Assembly: GCA_938030645.1 (NCBI GenBank)
Contig: CALHHQ010000066.1
Coordinates: forward strand, 1-18,720
Direction of reading: 5' to 3'
From: an uncultured Rhizobiaceae group bacterium
GTDB lineage: Bacteria > Pseudomonadota > Alphaproteobacteria > Rhizobiales > Rhizobiaceae
DNA length: 18,720 bases
The first letter of the stretch is position 1, and each line of letters opens with the position of its first letter. A model generated the notes under the pieces. The model ran no database searches. It had not been told where the DNA came from and saw only the letters and a program-made list of their open reading frames with translations. Below are positions 1-8,092 of this stretch, piece after piece. The position numbers and the translations under genes were made by a program.

Positions 1-2342
1 GCATCGGCAGCTTCTTGAATGCGTTCTTGAACGTCCGTGTCATCGATGCCTTCTTCATTGGCCCACTCTTCGACAGGCAGATCAAGGTTCAGGTATTCAC
101 GAACACCTTCTTTCAGTTCGTCCAATTTCCATTGTTCGGCATATGCTTTTTCTGGCATGGTTGAGGACACAAGATTGGCCACAACATCGCTGCGCATATC
201 TGCTACGATCTCTGACATATCTTCCGCGCTCATCATCTCAATACGTTGTTCGAACACCACTTTGCGTTGGTCGTTCATTACATCATCGTATTTCAGAATG
301 TTCTTACGGGCATCGAAGTTGCGGGCTTCAACTTTTTGTTGCGCTTTTTCCAACGCCTTGTTGATCCAAGGGTGAACAATAGCTTCACCTTCTTTCAAGC
401 CTAGCTTGGTCAGCATGGAATCCATGCGGTCGGATCCAAAAATGCGCATCAAATCATCTTGCAGTGATAAGAAGAATTTGGAACGACCCGGGTCACCTTG
501 ACGGCCTGAACGACCGCGCAACTGATTGTCGATGCGGCGGCTTTCGTGACGCTCTGTCGCCAAGACATAAAGACCACCAGCAGCCAACGCCTCTTCTTTC
601 AAACGCGCTACATCTGCAGTGATTTCTTCAGTGAGCTTTTCCGCTTTCTTGCCAGTGACACCTTCGAGCTCTTGCTCAAGGCGCATGTCTAAGTTGCCGC
701 CCAATTGGATATCTGTTCCGCGGCCCGCCATGTTGGTTGCGATGGTCACAGAGCCAGGTACACCAGCTTGAGAAACGATGAAGGCTTCTTGTTCATGATA
801 GCGTGCATTAAGCACTTCATGCTTTATGCCTTTGTTCTCAATGGCGGTGGTCAAAGCGGAAATCGTGTCTTCGTAATAGGCGGCCAGCTCTTTTTCTTTA
901 CCGGGTTTGATAGCGGCCAAACGTTCGACCAGAGTGCCTTTTATGACAGCCAATTGTTTCGTATCAGACAGAATCGATGAAATCAGTTCTGATTTTTCAA
1001 TCGAGGTCGTGCCCACCAAAATTGGCTGTTTGTGCATTTGGGAGTTGGCGATATCCATGACAATCGCCACGTATTTTTCTTCCACCGTGCGATAGACTTC
1101 ATCGTCTTCATCAAGACGTAGAACGGGCTTGTTGGTCGGAACGTCAATCACGTCGAGTTTGTAAACATCGCCAAATTCGGCCGCTTCCGTCAAAGCCGTA
1201 CCCGTCATGCCGGCCAGTTTGTCGTACATGCGGAAATAGTTTTGGAATGTAATGGATGCCAGAGTTTGGTTCTCTGGTTGAATTTCCACATTCTCTTTGG
1301 CTTCAAGTGCCTGATGTTGACCTTCGGAATAACGACGACCCTGCATGGCACGTCCGGTGAATTCATCGATGATCACAACTTCACCGCGCACAACCATATA
1401 GTCTTTGTCACGGGTGAAAAGTTTATGCGCTTTCAACGCGTTGTTCACGTGGTGGACCACACTTACGTTTTCCACATCGTACAGTGAGCCAGATTTCAAA
1501 ATGTCGTTGGCGCGCAACAATTCTTCAAGTTTGTCATTGCCTTCTTCGGTGAAGGTCACTGTGCGCTGTTTTTCATCCAATTCGTAATCTTCATCTGCGA
1601 TGGACGGAATGATTGCATCGACCGATGTGTAAAGATCAGATTTGTCATCAACCGGCCCTGAAATAATCAGCGGAGTTCGCGCTTCATCAATCAGGATTGA
1701 ATCCACCTCATCGACAATCGCGAAGATGTGATCGCGCTGAACCATCGTCTCCAGATCGAATTTCATGTTGTCGCGCAAATAGTCGAAACCAAATTCGTTG
1801 TTCGTGCCGTAAGTGATGTCACACGCGTAAGCTTCTTGGCGTTCGTCATCGTCTAACTCATTTACGATCACGCCCGTGGTTAAACCGAGAAAGCTGTAGA
1901 GACGGCCCATGTTTTCAGAGTCACGCTGAGCGAGATAATCATTCACGGTGACAACGTGAACGCCTTCACCTGTCAGCGCGTTCAGATATACAGCGAGAGT
2001 TGCGACAAGCGTTTTACCTTCACCTGTGCGCATTTCTGCGATCTTACCGCTGTGCAAAATCATGCCGCCGATCAACTGCACATCAAACGGGCGCAAACCG
2101 AGCGCACGGACTGAAGCTTCACGCACCGTGGCAAAAGCAGGAACCAAGATATCATCAAGGCTGGCGCCATCTTCCAGCTGTTTGCGAAACTCGTCGGTTT
2201 TGGCTTTCAGCTGCTCGTCTGACAAAGCCTGAAACTCTGGCTCTAAGGCATTTATTTCCTCAACTTGAGGTCTATAGGTTTTGACCTGTCGATCATTTTC
2301 TGAGCCGAAGAGTTTGCGCGCGATGCCGCCAAAACTGACCAT
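1..2342 (-). CDS. secA: Preprotein translocase ATPase SecA (3' end cut by window)
   Basis: SecA is the ATPase motor that drives unfolded preproteins through the SecYEG channel. Reading down from ATG 2342, 780 residues are visible without a stop. The protein begins MVSFGGIARKLFG. Walker A is MRTGEGKT (about residues 104-111). Walker B lies in VDEVDSILIDEARTPLIISG (about 209-228). The preprotein-binding region and the helicase-like second nucleotide-binding domain follow, with TNMAGRGTDIQLGGN and QLRGRSGRQGDPGRSKF. The scaffold-domain stretch ILKYDDVMNDQRKVVFEQR is also present. Alphaproteobacterial SecA is usually about 900 residues, so roughly the last 120, including any C-terminal zinc/SecB-binding tail, lie outside the window. 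The gene is divergent from a secreted PpiC-type foldase. A TTGACA-N17-TATCTG promoter lies 104-132 bases upstream of the start. No frameshift or missing motif was seen. Identity is essentially certain. Confidence 0.97.
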   Translation of the reverse strand, partial: MVSFGGIARKLFGSENDRQVKTYRPQVEEINALEPEFQALSDEQLKAKTDEFRKQLEDGASLDDILVPAFATVREASVRALGLRPFDVQLIGGMILHSGKIAEMRTGEGKTLVATLAVYLNALTGEGVHVVTVNDYLAQRDSENMGRLYSFLGLTTGVIVNELDDDERQEAYACDITYGTNNEFGFDYLRDNMKFDLETMVQRDHIFAIVDEVDSILIDEARTPLIISGPVDDKSDLYTSVDAIIPSIADEDYELDEKQRTVTFTEEGNDKLEELLRANDILKSGSLYDVENVSVVHHVNNALKAHKLFTRDKDYMVVRGEVVIIDEFTGRAMQGRRYSEGQHQALEAKENVEIQPENQTLASITFQNYFRMYDKLAGMTGTALTEAAEFGDVYKLDVIDVPTNKPVLRLDEDDEVYRTVEEKYVAIVMDIANSQMHKQPILVGTTSIEKSELISSILSDTKQLAVIKGTLVERLAAIKPGKEKELAAYYEDTISALTTAIENKGIKHEVLNARYHEQEAFIVSQAGVPGSVTIATNMAGRGTDIQLGGNLDMRLEQELEGVTGKKAEKLTEEITADVARLKEEALAAGGLYVLATERHESRRIDNQLRGRSGRQGDPGRSKFFLSLQDDLMRIFGSDRMDSMLTKLGLKEGEAIVHPWINKALEKAQQKVEARNFDARKNILKYDDVMNDQRKVVFEQRIEMMSAEDMSEIVADMRSDVVANLVSSTMPEKAYAEQWKLDELKEGVREYLNLDLPVEEWANEEGIDDTDVQERIQEAAD

Positions 2343-2598
2343 TAATTTGTTCCTACCGTAACCAAAATCCGCACTAAATGAGCGCATCAAAAAATGAATT
2401 AAAGCATCGCACAATACAAGCAAATATGGACGATGGTGTTCAGGACAGATAAGAGTGGGGTATAGCCTTGTCAACGTAGGTCGGTTTGGGTGCTGTGCTA
2501 TAGAGCACTTGCCCTGATTAGGCCCCAATTCAAAGCTTGTTGTGTTGGCAGGGTTGCCAATGCAATCAATTTACAGATCAAGTATTCAGGACATATCG
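2343..2598. other. secA/ppiC divergent intergenic region with two inverted repeats
   Basis: This 256-base gap separates the two divergent genes and is the longest non-coding stretch in the window. It holds the secA promoter candidate and two short inverted repeats on the ppiC side: GTGCT-ATAG-AGCAC at 2495-2508 and TTGGCA-GGGT-TGCCAA at 2545-2560. I could not identify a convincing -35/-10 pair for ppiC; a TATAGA hexamer lies inside the first repeat (2499-2504) but has no well-spaced -35. Short open frames here do not look like genes. Confidence 0.6.
2446..2474 (-). promoter_or_regulatory. Candidate sigma-70 promoter for secA
   Basis: On the minus strand, TTGACA (complement of 2469-2474) is followed after exactly 17 bases by TATCTG (complement of 2446-2451). 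This is a perfect -35 hexamer with a fair -10 and ideal spacing. Transcription would begin near 2439, giving a leader of about 95 bases before the secA ATG. The match is read directly from sequence; activity is inferred. Confidence 0.5.
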
Positions 2599-3447
2599 AT
2601 GAACTTCATTTCAAGCCTATCCTCAACAGTTGCAAAAACTGCCTTTCCGATGCTTCTGGTGGGTGCAATGGCCCTGAGTTCTGGAGCCTTTGCGCAGGAA
2701 CCGAAGGTTTTGGCAAAAGTAGGTGATCGTACCATCACCGCAGCCGATCTTGATCAAGCCATGGGTGATATGGCGCAGCAGTTTCAGTCTTTTCCAGAAG
2801 CAGAGCGCCGGGCCAGAGCTTTGGATTCTCTAATCGACATTAATGTTCTTGCTATTCTGGCTGAAAAAGAAGGTTTGCAAAACGAGGAAGACATTCAACG
2901 TCGTATTGAATTGTTACGGGCTCGCACATTGCATAACGGTTATTTCCAGAAAAGGATCCAGCCAGCCATCACACCAGATACTTTGAAGAAACGTTTTGAG
3001 GAAGAGAGCGCCAAGGTTAAAGCGCAGCAAGAAGTGAGCGCGCGACATATTCTCGTCAAAACAGAAGAAGAGGCCAAGGCTATAATTACCGAGCTTGATG
3101 GCGGTAAAGATTTCATTGAACTGGCGAAAGAAAAGTCCACAGGCCCCAGCGGTCCAAATGGTGGTGATCTCGGCTTCTTTGGTGCTGGCAGAATGGTGCC
3201 TGAATTCGAGAAAGCTGCATTTGCATTGGAAAAAGGGTCTTACACCAAGGAGCCAGTGAAAACTCAGTTTGGATTTCACATCATCCGCGTTGATGACAAA
3301 CGAGAACAACCAAAGCCAACATTTGAGCAGTCTCAACAACAAATTCGTCAGCTGGTTCTCACTGAAGCTTATGGCAAGGCCATTGAAAAAGGGCGTTCTG
3401 AAATTGGTACTGAAGTTCTGGATGAGAGTTTGAAACTTCCAAAATAA
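2599..3447 (+). CDS. Exported parvulin-type peptidyl-prolyl isomerase (PpiC/SurA-like)
   Basis: This is probably a periplasmic prolyl isomerase/chaperone that helps exported proteins fold. From ATG 2599 it is 282 residues. A signal peptide spans about residues 1-33, with Lys13, a hydrophobic core around FPMLLVGAMALSSG, and an AFA-QE cleavage-like site. A SurA-N-like helical region follows (about 35-140). The rotamase domain runs from SARHILVKTEEEAKAI through GPSGPNGGDLGFFGAGRMVPEF to QFGFHIIRVDDKREQ (about 150-250), which are the hallmark parvulin motifs. A start at 2542 is possible in frame but would add 19 residues before the signal peptide; ATG 2599 has AGGA 8 bases upstream and is preferred. 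The gene is divergent from secA and lies 23 bases before argJ, so it probably heads that operon. No lipobox cysteine was seen. Confidence 0.92.
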   Translation: MNFISSLSSTVAKTAFPMLLVGAMALSSGAFAQEPKVLAKVGDRTITAADLDQAMGDMAQQFQSFPEAERRARALDSLIDINVLAILAEKEGLQNEEDIQRRIELLRARTLHNGYFQKRIQPAITPDTLKKRFEEESAKVKAQQEVSARHILVKTEEEAKAIITELDGGKDFIELAKEKSTGPSGPNGGDLGFFGAGRMVPEFEKAAFALEKGSYTKEPVKTQFGFHIIRVDDKREQPKPTFEQSQQQIRQLVLTEAYGKAIEKGRSEIGTEVLDESLKLPK

Positions 3448-3470
3448 GCCATCGCACCGAGAAATTTGTT

Positions 3471-4700
3471 ATGAGTGATCTCAAAATTTCGCCACTGGCC
3501 CCCAAAACCTCACCTGTTCTTCCAGAATTGGCTGGGGTTCGTATGGCAACAGCGCAGGCTGGAATCAAATATGCTGGCCGAACTGATTTGTTGGTGATGG
3601 TGTTCGATCAGCCAACATCAGTTGCTGGCGTATTTACAACCTCAAAATGCTCTTCAGCGCCAGTTGATTGGTGTCGTAAAGCGTTGAACAGCGGCAAGGC
3701 TGCAAAAGCACTCGTTGTAAATGCGGGCAACGCCAATGCGTTTACGGGCGTCAAGGGCAGTGCGGCGACCGACGTAACGGCCAAAGCTATGGCTGTTGCG
3801 GCTGGCTGCCACGAGCAGGAAGTCTATTTGGCATCTACGGGTGTTATTGGTGAACCGCTTGATGCGGAAAAATTTGCGCCCTTGTTGTCGGAACTCACCC
3901 AAAAAAGTGATGGTGACGGTTGGCAATTGGCCGCAGAAGCGATCATGACCACGGACACGTATCCGAAATTAGCCACGTCAACGTTTGATATCGATGGAAC
4001 GTCCGTGACGATAAATGGCATTGCAAAAGGGTCCGGGATGATTGCGCCAGATATGGCGACAATGTTGTCATTTGTGGTGACTGATGCTGCAATCGAAAAT
4101 GAACTGTTGCAGTCTTTGTTGTCCGACTTGGTCGGCAGCACGTTTAATGCAATCACGGTCGACAGTGATACATCTACCAGTGATACGTTGATGTTGTTCG
4201 CAACTGGCGGCGCTGACAATGAAGCTTTGTCTGGTGGATCACTTGATCAGTTCAAAGAGGAATTGCGCGGTGTACTGCATAACCTCTCCATGCAAATTGT
4301 GCGTGATGGCGAGGGCGCTACCAAAGAAATTGAAATTCATGTGACGGGTGCAGAAAGCGACATTGCGGCCAAACGCATCGCTCTTTCCATTGCCAATTCA
4401 CCTTTGGTGAAAACAGCCGTGGCTGGCGAAGATGCCAATTGGGGGCGCGTGGTTATGGCTGTTGGTAAGGCTGGAGAAGCGGCAGATCGTGATAAGTTGG
4501 CGATCTGGTTTGGTGACATTCGTGTCGCAGTGGCGGGTGAACGTGATCCAGACTACAGTGAAGATGCAGCAAGTGATGTCATGCGTCGTGATGAGATTAA
4601 GATCACCGCAGATGTTGGAATAGGCTCCGGTGAGGCGCGTGTTTGGACGTGCGATCTCACAAAAGAGTATGTGGCAATCAACGGCGATTACCGCAGTTAG
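3471..4700 (+). CDS. argJ: Glutamate N-acetyltransferase / ornithine acetyltransferase ArgJ
   Basis: ArgJ moves the acetyl group from N-acetylornithine to glutamate, recycling it in arginine synthesis; some homologues also make N-acetylglutamate from acetyl-CoA. The 409-residue length is normal. Visible motifs are NAGNANAFTG (about 84-93), ASTGVIGEPL (121-130), and the self-cleavage site KGSGMIAPDMATML (186-199). In this family the chain is cut before the Thr of MATML (Thr197 here), and that Thr becomes the N-terminal nucleophile of the beta chain. The C-terminus AINGDYRS is typical. The gene is 23 bases after the PpiC-like gene and is followed closely by GNAT and Nudix genes. Arginine feedback cannot be judged from sequence. 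Confidence 0.96.
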   Translation: MSDLKISPLAPKTSPVLPELAGVRMATAQAGIKYAGRTDLLVMVFDQPTSVAGVFTTSKCSSAPVDWCRKALNSGKAAKALVVNAGNANAFTGVKGSAATDVTAKAMAVAAGCHEQEVYLASTGVIGEPLDAEKFAPLLSELTQKSDGDGWQLAAEAIMTTDTYPKLATSTFDIDGTSVTINGIAKGSGMIAPDMATMLSFVVTDAAIENELLQSLLSDLVGSTFNAITVDSDTSTSDTLMLFATGGADNEALSGGSLDQFKEELRGVLHNLSMQIVRDGEGATKEIEIHVTGAESDIAAKRIALSIANSPLVKTAVAGEDANWGRVVMAVGKAGEAADRDKLAIWFGDIRVAVAGERDPDYSEDAASDVMRRDEIKITADVGIGSGEARVWTCDLTKEYVAINGDYRS

Positions 4701-4748
4701 AGTTTCGGGGCAGAGTACAGAGTGACGAACAAAGGTGGTGGTACGGCT

Positions 4749-5531
4749 ATGCCGACCCAGATGCAGTCAGAATTGGCAGAGGTGCGGCGCCTGGAAGCCG
4801 TCAGTTTTCGCTCGTGGCCAGCGTCTAGTGTGGACTATGACGGCACATGGGCTATCCGTCTGACAGCTGGGCATCCTTCAAAGCGCATCAATTCTGTCAA
4901 TGCTTTGGACCGTGCCGATCACTCCGATCTGGAGCGCCGTATTTCACGTGCGGCACGGAGGTTTCACAGTTTTGGACGGCCTCTTGTGTTTCGCCAGTCG
5001 CCTTTGGCGCCGCCAGAACTGGATAATATTCTCGATGCACGCGGCTGGCGGCGGTTCGATGAGACCATCGTGATGACGCGCGACCTGCGCGATGCAGATT
5101 TGTCTGAAACATTTGATCAGGTGCCACTGAAAGACGTGGGTCGTTGGATTGACCAATGCATCGTGATGAAAAGTTTTGATGGTGCTGTAAAGCCGGGCCT
5201 GTCTGAAATTATCGGGAATGTGCAGGGCGAAGTTGGTCTTTTCTTGTCGGAAGACGATGTGGGCAAGCCACTGGCGGCAGCTATGGCCGTTCGCTTTGGC
5301 GATCTTGTGGGCCTGTTCGAAGTGGTCGCCAACCCGCAATTGCTGCGCAAGGGTTATGGCCGCCGCATTATGCGCACAGCGATGCTTTGGGGGCAGGAAA
5401 ATGGTGCCACACGCGCTTGGTTGCAGGTTGTGGCGGCCAATGAACCCGCCATCGGGCTGTATGAAAGTGAAGGTTTCCACCAGGCATATCGATATTCTTA
5501 CCGCATCGCGCCTGAAGGGTATCAGGGGTAG
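4749..5531 (+). CDS. GNAT-family N-acetyltransferase
   Basis: This protein is predicted to transfer acetyl from acetyl-CoA to an unknown amine. From ATG 4749 it has 260 residues. The N-terminal half contains the stretch SVDYDGTWAIRLTAGHPSKR and resembles the degenerate first domain of tandem GNAT proteins. The C-terminal half carries the recognisable acetyl-CoA pyrophosphate loop LLRKGYGRRIM (about 197-207) and the GNAT end motif AANEPAIGLYESEGF (about 227-241). The start is uncertain: GTG 4722 is in frame and adds 9 residues, but ATG 4749 has AGGTGG 10 bases upstream. The gene lies in the argJ operon and ends 5 bases before the MutT-like gene. A link to arginine metabolism is only guilt by neighbourhood; the substrate is unknown. 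Confidence 0.85.
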   Translation: MPTQMQSELAEVRRLEAVSFRSWPASSVDYDGTWAIRLTAGHPSKRINSVNALDRADHSDLERRISRAARRFHSFGRPLVFRQSPLAPPELDNILDARGWRRFDETIVMTRDLRDADLSETFDQVPLKDVGRWIDQCIVMKSFDGAVKPGLSEIIGNVQGEVGLFLSEDDVGKPLAAAMAVRFGDLVGLFEVVANPQLLRKGYGRRIMRTAMLWGQENGATRAWLQVVAANEPAIGLYESEGFHQAYRYSYRIAPEGYQG

Positions 5532-5536
5532 GTTGT

Positions 5537-5950
5537 ATGACATTGGCTCCTAAAAAATTAGTTCTTGTGGTGGCGTGTGCGTTGATAGATGCGGACGACC
5601 GAATTTTGCTGGCCCAACGTCCTGAAGGCAAAGCCATGGCAGGGCTTTGGGAATTTCCGGGCGGCAAAGTGGATCCCGGTGAGGTGCCTGAACAGGCGCT
5701 TATTCGCGAACTGGAAGAAGAACTTGGTGTTGAAACGAAATCGGCTTGTCTGGCTCCTCTGACTTTTGCCAGCCATGAGTATGACGATTTTCATTTGCTG
5801 ATGCCGCTTTACATCTGTCGCCGCTGGTGGGGCACGGCGCAATCCCGCGAGGGACAGGCCCTGAAATGGGTGCGCGCCGATAAATTGCGTGACTACCCAA
5901 TGCCTGAAGCCGATTTACCTTTGATTCCGACGTTAAGAGAACTTTTATAG
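5537..5950 (+). CDS. mutT: MutT-type Nudix hydrolase (8-oxo-dGTP diphosphatase)
   Basis: This enzyme is predicted to hydrolyse oxidised nucleotides such as 8-oxo-dGTP to the monophosphate, preventing A:T to C:G transversions. It has 137 residues, close to the usual MutT size (about 130). The complete Nudix box G-x5-E-x7-REUxEExGU occupies residues 43-65, with Arg57, Glu58, Glu61 and Glu62 as the metal-binding core. The preceding LLAQRPEGKAMAGLWEFPGG is the classic MutT entry into the box. The ATG is 5 bases after the GNAT stop, with AGGGG/TAGG overlapping that stop, so translation is probably coupled. It is the last gene of the ppiC-argJ-GNAT run. Substrate assignment rests on family resemblance. 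Confidence 0.92.
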   Translation: MTLAPKKLVLVVACALIDADDRILLAQRPEGKAMAGLWEFPGGKVDPGEVPEQALIRELEEELGVETKSACLAPLTFASHEYDDFHLLMPLYICRRWWGTAQSREGQALKWVRADKLRDYPMPEADLPLIPTLRELL

Positions 5951-6035
5951 TTTCTGGATTAACCTTCCGTTCACCACGTTCGTTCGCGTTGATTTGGCGC
6001 GATGAACTTATCTGAATTTGGGCAAGGAACACCCT

Positions 6036-6341
6036 ATGTTGGAAAAACTGCAAGACATTGCTGATGGCGTATCAACCTCACAGGTTATAAAGCTTTGCTT
6101 GGGATTTGGGGCCGTAGCGGTTGCAGGTGCATTGTTTCTGACACCTGTTCTCGACGATGGGGCGCAATACGCAAATGGCAATCCTGAAGTCATTTATCCA
6201 GGTATTGACCCGATCACTACGGCAGGTGTTCCCTCTTCACGTCGTACAAAGCGGTACACTATTCGCCGAAGTGTTTTGCAGCGCGATCCGAGCGAACCGT
6301 GTTTGATTTATGAAGACGGCCGCCGCGAAGGCAGTTGCTGA
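6036..6341 (+). CDS. Small single-pass membrane protein of unknown function
   Basis: I do not recognise a family. From ATG 6036 (AAGGA 7 bases upstream) it encodes 101 residues; a TTG at 6018 is in frame but poorly placed. A short amphipathic N-terminus is followed by one hydrophobic segment at about 18-39, containing FGAVAVAGALFL. A soluble tail of about 60 residues follows, with an Arg/Lys-rich patch (SSRRTKRYTIRRSVLQR, about 67-83) and an end containing DPSEPCLIYEDGRREG and a terminal Cys. Cysteines are at 21, 89 and 101, so a disulfide between 89 and 101 is possible if the tail is periplasmic. Topology is ambiguous because both flanks carry positive charge. It follows mutT by 85 bases and meets the next gene convergently. 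The good ribosome-binding site and protein-like composition argue that it is real. Confidence 0.7.
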   Translation: MLEKLQDIADGVSTSQVIKLCLGFGAVAVAGALFLTPVLDDGAQYANGNPEVIYPGIDPITTAGVPSSRRTKRYTIRRSVLQRDPSEPCLIYEDGRREGSC

Positions 6342-6360
6342 ACCCGTCAGGGTTTCAATT
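6341..6360. terminator. Weak candidate bidirectional terminator hairpin
   Basis: AACCC (6341-6345), loop GTCA and GGGTT (6350-6354) form a 5-bp stem followed by TCAATTT. It sits exactly at the convergent junction and overlaps the last codons of the minus-strand gene. The stem is short and the T-run poor, so this is tentative. Confidence 0.25.
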
Positions 6361-7210
6361 TCACCTCATCGACTTTGAGTGCATCAGCTATTCGAACCTT
6401 TGCAGAGCCCGGTTTGAGCGGCTTCTGCTGACTTTCGTGTGGAACCCAACCAGACATTGAAATGAGCGAGAATGTCGCTCTTACACGACCGTCAGGATCT
6501 GCGTAACGATCTGAGTAGATGGATAGTAGTTGTGCAACTGTGTCTCGGTTCAGAGCAGGTGATCTGTCGTTGAGCTGACCGTTTGCTCCCATTTTGCGCA
6601 AATCACCAATCAAGTTGAGTGGCGAGTCGTAACGCACGGTGACTTCATCTCGATCTACTACCGGAAGAGCGTAGCCAGCACGCTGCAACAATCTTCCTGC
6701 ATCGCGAATATCGGTAAATGGATCCACGCGCATGGCGGCACCGCCACTGACTTCACTTTCTGCAGTGAGAAGTGAATCTCGCAATTCCTGAAGTGTGTCT
6801 GGACCTGGCAGTACAGCCATCAACAATCCATCTGGTTTGATTGCTTGGTGCAATTGAATGAGCGTGCCCGGTAAATCGTTTGCCCAATGTAAACCGAATG
6901 GCGCGAGAACGAGGTCTGCCGAATTGGGTTTGAGTTTCAAGTCGTCACCAACGACAACATGATCCGCCGTTCCTTCATGAACAGCTTCTTCAATTCGCAG
7001 AGTGTTTTTGATTTGCGCGTTTGCTCGCATGGCATTTGCAAGATTGTCAGTACGCCCAAACAGAGCGATTGCGTTGTCAAAGGTCCGATTAATGGCGCTC
7101 AGGCGCTCCAGCATATCTTCGACCGTTCTTGTCATCAAAAAATCATCACCTTCAGACGCGCTCTTTTTTGCACGTGCGAGGCTTTGTAAATGACGCTTTG
7201 GGTCGAACAC
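6347..7210 (-). CDS. NDUFAF5-like (BioC-related) methyltransferase-fold protein, probable complex I assembly factor
   Basis: This 287-residue protein belongs to the methyltransferase-fold family that includes mitochondrial NDUFAF5, known to hydroxylate an arginine of complex I subunit NDUFS7. The match is strong across the core: LHWANDLPGTLIQLHQAIKP (about 108-127), GPDTLQELRDSLLTAESE, RVDPFTDIRDAGRLLQRAGY, DGRVRATFSLI and GWVPHESQQKPLKPGSA near the C-terminus. The SAM-binding motif I, normally DLGxGxG, is degenerate here: DNAIALFGRTDNL at about 45-57. The start is GTG 7210. A start at Met26 would lose the FDPKRHLQSLARAKK segment, which aligns with homologue N-termini. The gene is divergent from comF across 42 bases. 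In bacteria the role is inferred; biotin synthesis (BioC) is the alternative but less likely, since no bio genes are nearby. Confidence 0.85.
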   Translation of the reverse strand: MFDPKRHLQSLARAKKSASEGDDFLMTRTVEDMLERLSAINRTFDNAIALFGRTDNLANAMRANAQIKNTLRIEEAVHEGTADHVVVGDDLKLKPNSADLVLAPFGLHWANDLPGTLIQLHQAIKPDGLLMAVLPGPDTLQELRDSLLTAESEVSGGAAMRVDPFTDIRDAGRLLQRAGYALPVVDRDEVTVRYDSPLNLIGDLRKMGANGQLNDRSPALNRDTVAQLLSIYSDRYADPDGRVRATFSLISMSGWVPHESQQKPLKPGSAKVRIADALKVDEVKLKP

Positions 7211-7252
7211 GGTGGATATCTGAACCTTTTATGACGAATTGTTAAATAGGCT

Positions 7253-8092
7253 GTGCCACGAAAGTTTCCGAGCTTCTATCCCTCAACGCAAAAAACAGAC
7301 ACACTGTCGTGGCGACAGGAGAAAAGTTTGAGGGATGCAGCGATTAAACGGCTGAAGAATGCTGGACGTAAAGGTATTGAATCTTTGCGAGATGTGGGCA
7401 TGCCTCCAGTTTGCCTATCGTGCGAACGGCAAGTTGATGTTTCAGGCATGGTCTGTCCCAAGTGTTGGTCGTCTATGCGATTTATAGAAAGGCCTTATTG
7501 CGCTGTGATGGGGTCGCCATTCTCTTATGATATTGGTGCCGGAGCATTGAGTGCTGAAGCAATAGCCAACCCTCCTGCATTTGATCGTGCACGTTCAGTT
7601 GTTTTGTATGACGATGTGGCGCGCAAACTTATTCAGGGTTTGAAGTTTTCTGATCGAACAGACCTGGCCCCATGGTTGTCGAAATGGATGGTGCGCGGCG
7701 GTTCTGATCTTTTGGAGGAACCTGGTTTGATTGTGCCCGTTCCTCTTCACCGCTGGCGTTTGTTTCAACGGCGTTTCAATCAATCTGCTGAACTTGCACG
7801 ACCAATTGCGAAGGCCACCACCTATGCATATCGACCAGAATTGTTGGAACGATCTCGTCGGACGAAACAACAAGTTGGATTGAAAGCCAAAGAACGCGCA
7901 CGAAATGTGCAGGGGGCGTTTCGAGTGCCAACTTCACAAAGTCTTGAAGTAAAAGGTCAACGCATTTTGCTGATCGATGATGTTTACACAACGGGTGCAA
8001 CACTGCAGGCCTGCGCGCGAGCTTTGCGAAGAGCGGGTGCTACACAAATTGACTGTTTGACATTTGCACGGGTTGCAACGGGTGATATTTGA
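7253..8092 (+). CDS. comF: ComF-family phosphoribosyltransferase-like protein
   Basis: ComF proteins combine an N-terminal zinc finger with a type I phosphoribosyltransferase fold; in competent bacteria they act in DNA uptake, but their biochemical role elsewhere is unsettled. The protein has 279 residues from GTG 7253. Two CxxC pairs (CLSC and CPKC, about 54-74) form the zinc finger. RSVVLYDDVARKLIQGLKF and VPVPLHRWRLFQRRFNQSAELA are ComF hallmarks. The PRPP loop is ILLIDDVYTTGATL (about 238-251). The N-terminus is about 45 residues longer than the start of homology, and no ATG occurs before Met50. The GTG has only a weak TAGG ahead of it, so the true start could be internal (for example TTG 7328 or ATG 7400). 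No competence genes are near. Confidence 0.88.
   Translation: MPRKFPSFYPSTQKTDTLSWRQEKSLRDAAIKRLKNAGRKGIESLRDVGMPPVCLSCERQVDVSGMVCPKCWSSMRFIERPYCAVMGSPFSYDIGAGALSAEAIANPPAFDRARSVVLYDDVARKLIQGLKFSDRTDLAPWLSKWMVRGGSDLLEEPGLIVPVPLHRWRLFQRRFNQSAELARPIAKATTYAYRPELLERSRRTKQQVGLKAKERARNVQGAFRVPTSQSLEVKGQRILLIDDVYTTGATLQACARALRRAGATQIDCLTFARVATGDI

Noticed and set aside
2490..2726. 78-codon plus-strand open frame upstream of and overlapping the foldase gene
   Set aside because: It overlaps the foldase signal peptide in another frame, has no ribosome-binding site and shows no protein-like features.
4944..5543. 199-codon minus-strand open frame opposite the GNAT gene
   Set aside because: The plus-strand frame carries clear GNAT motifs; the antisense frame shows none and is rich in residues expected from the complementary codons.
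5959..5973. CtrA-like site TTAA-N7-TTCA before the small membrane protein
   Set aside because: One mismatch from TTAA-N7-TTAA and a common sequence by chance; no supporting promoter was found, so not listed as a feature.
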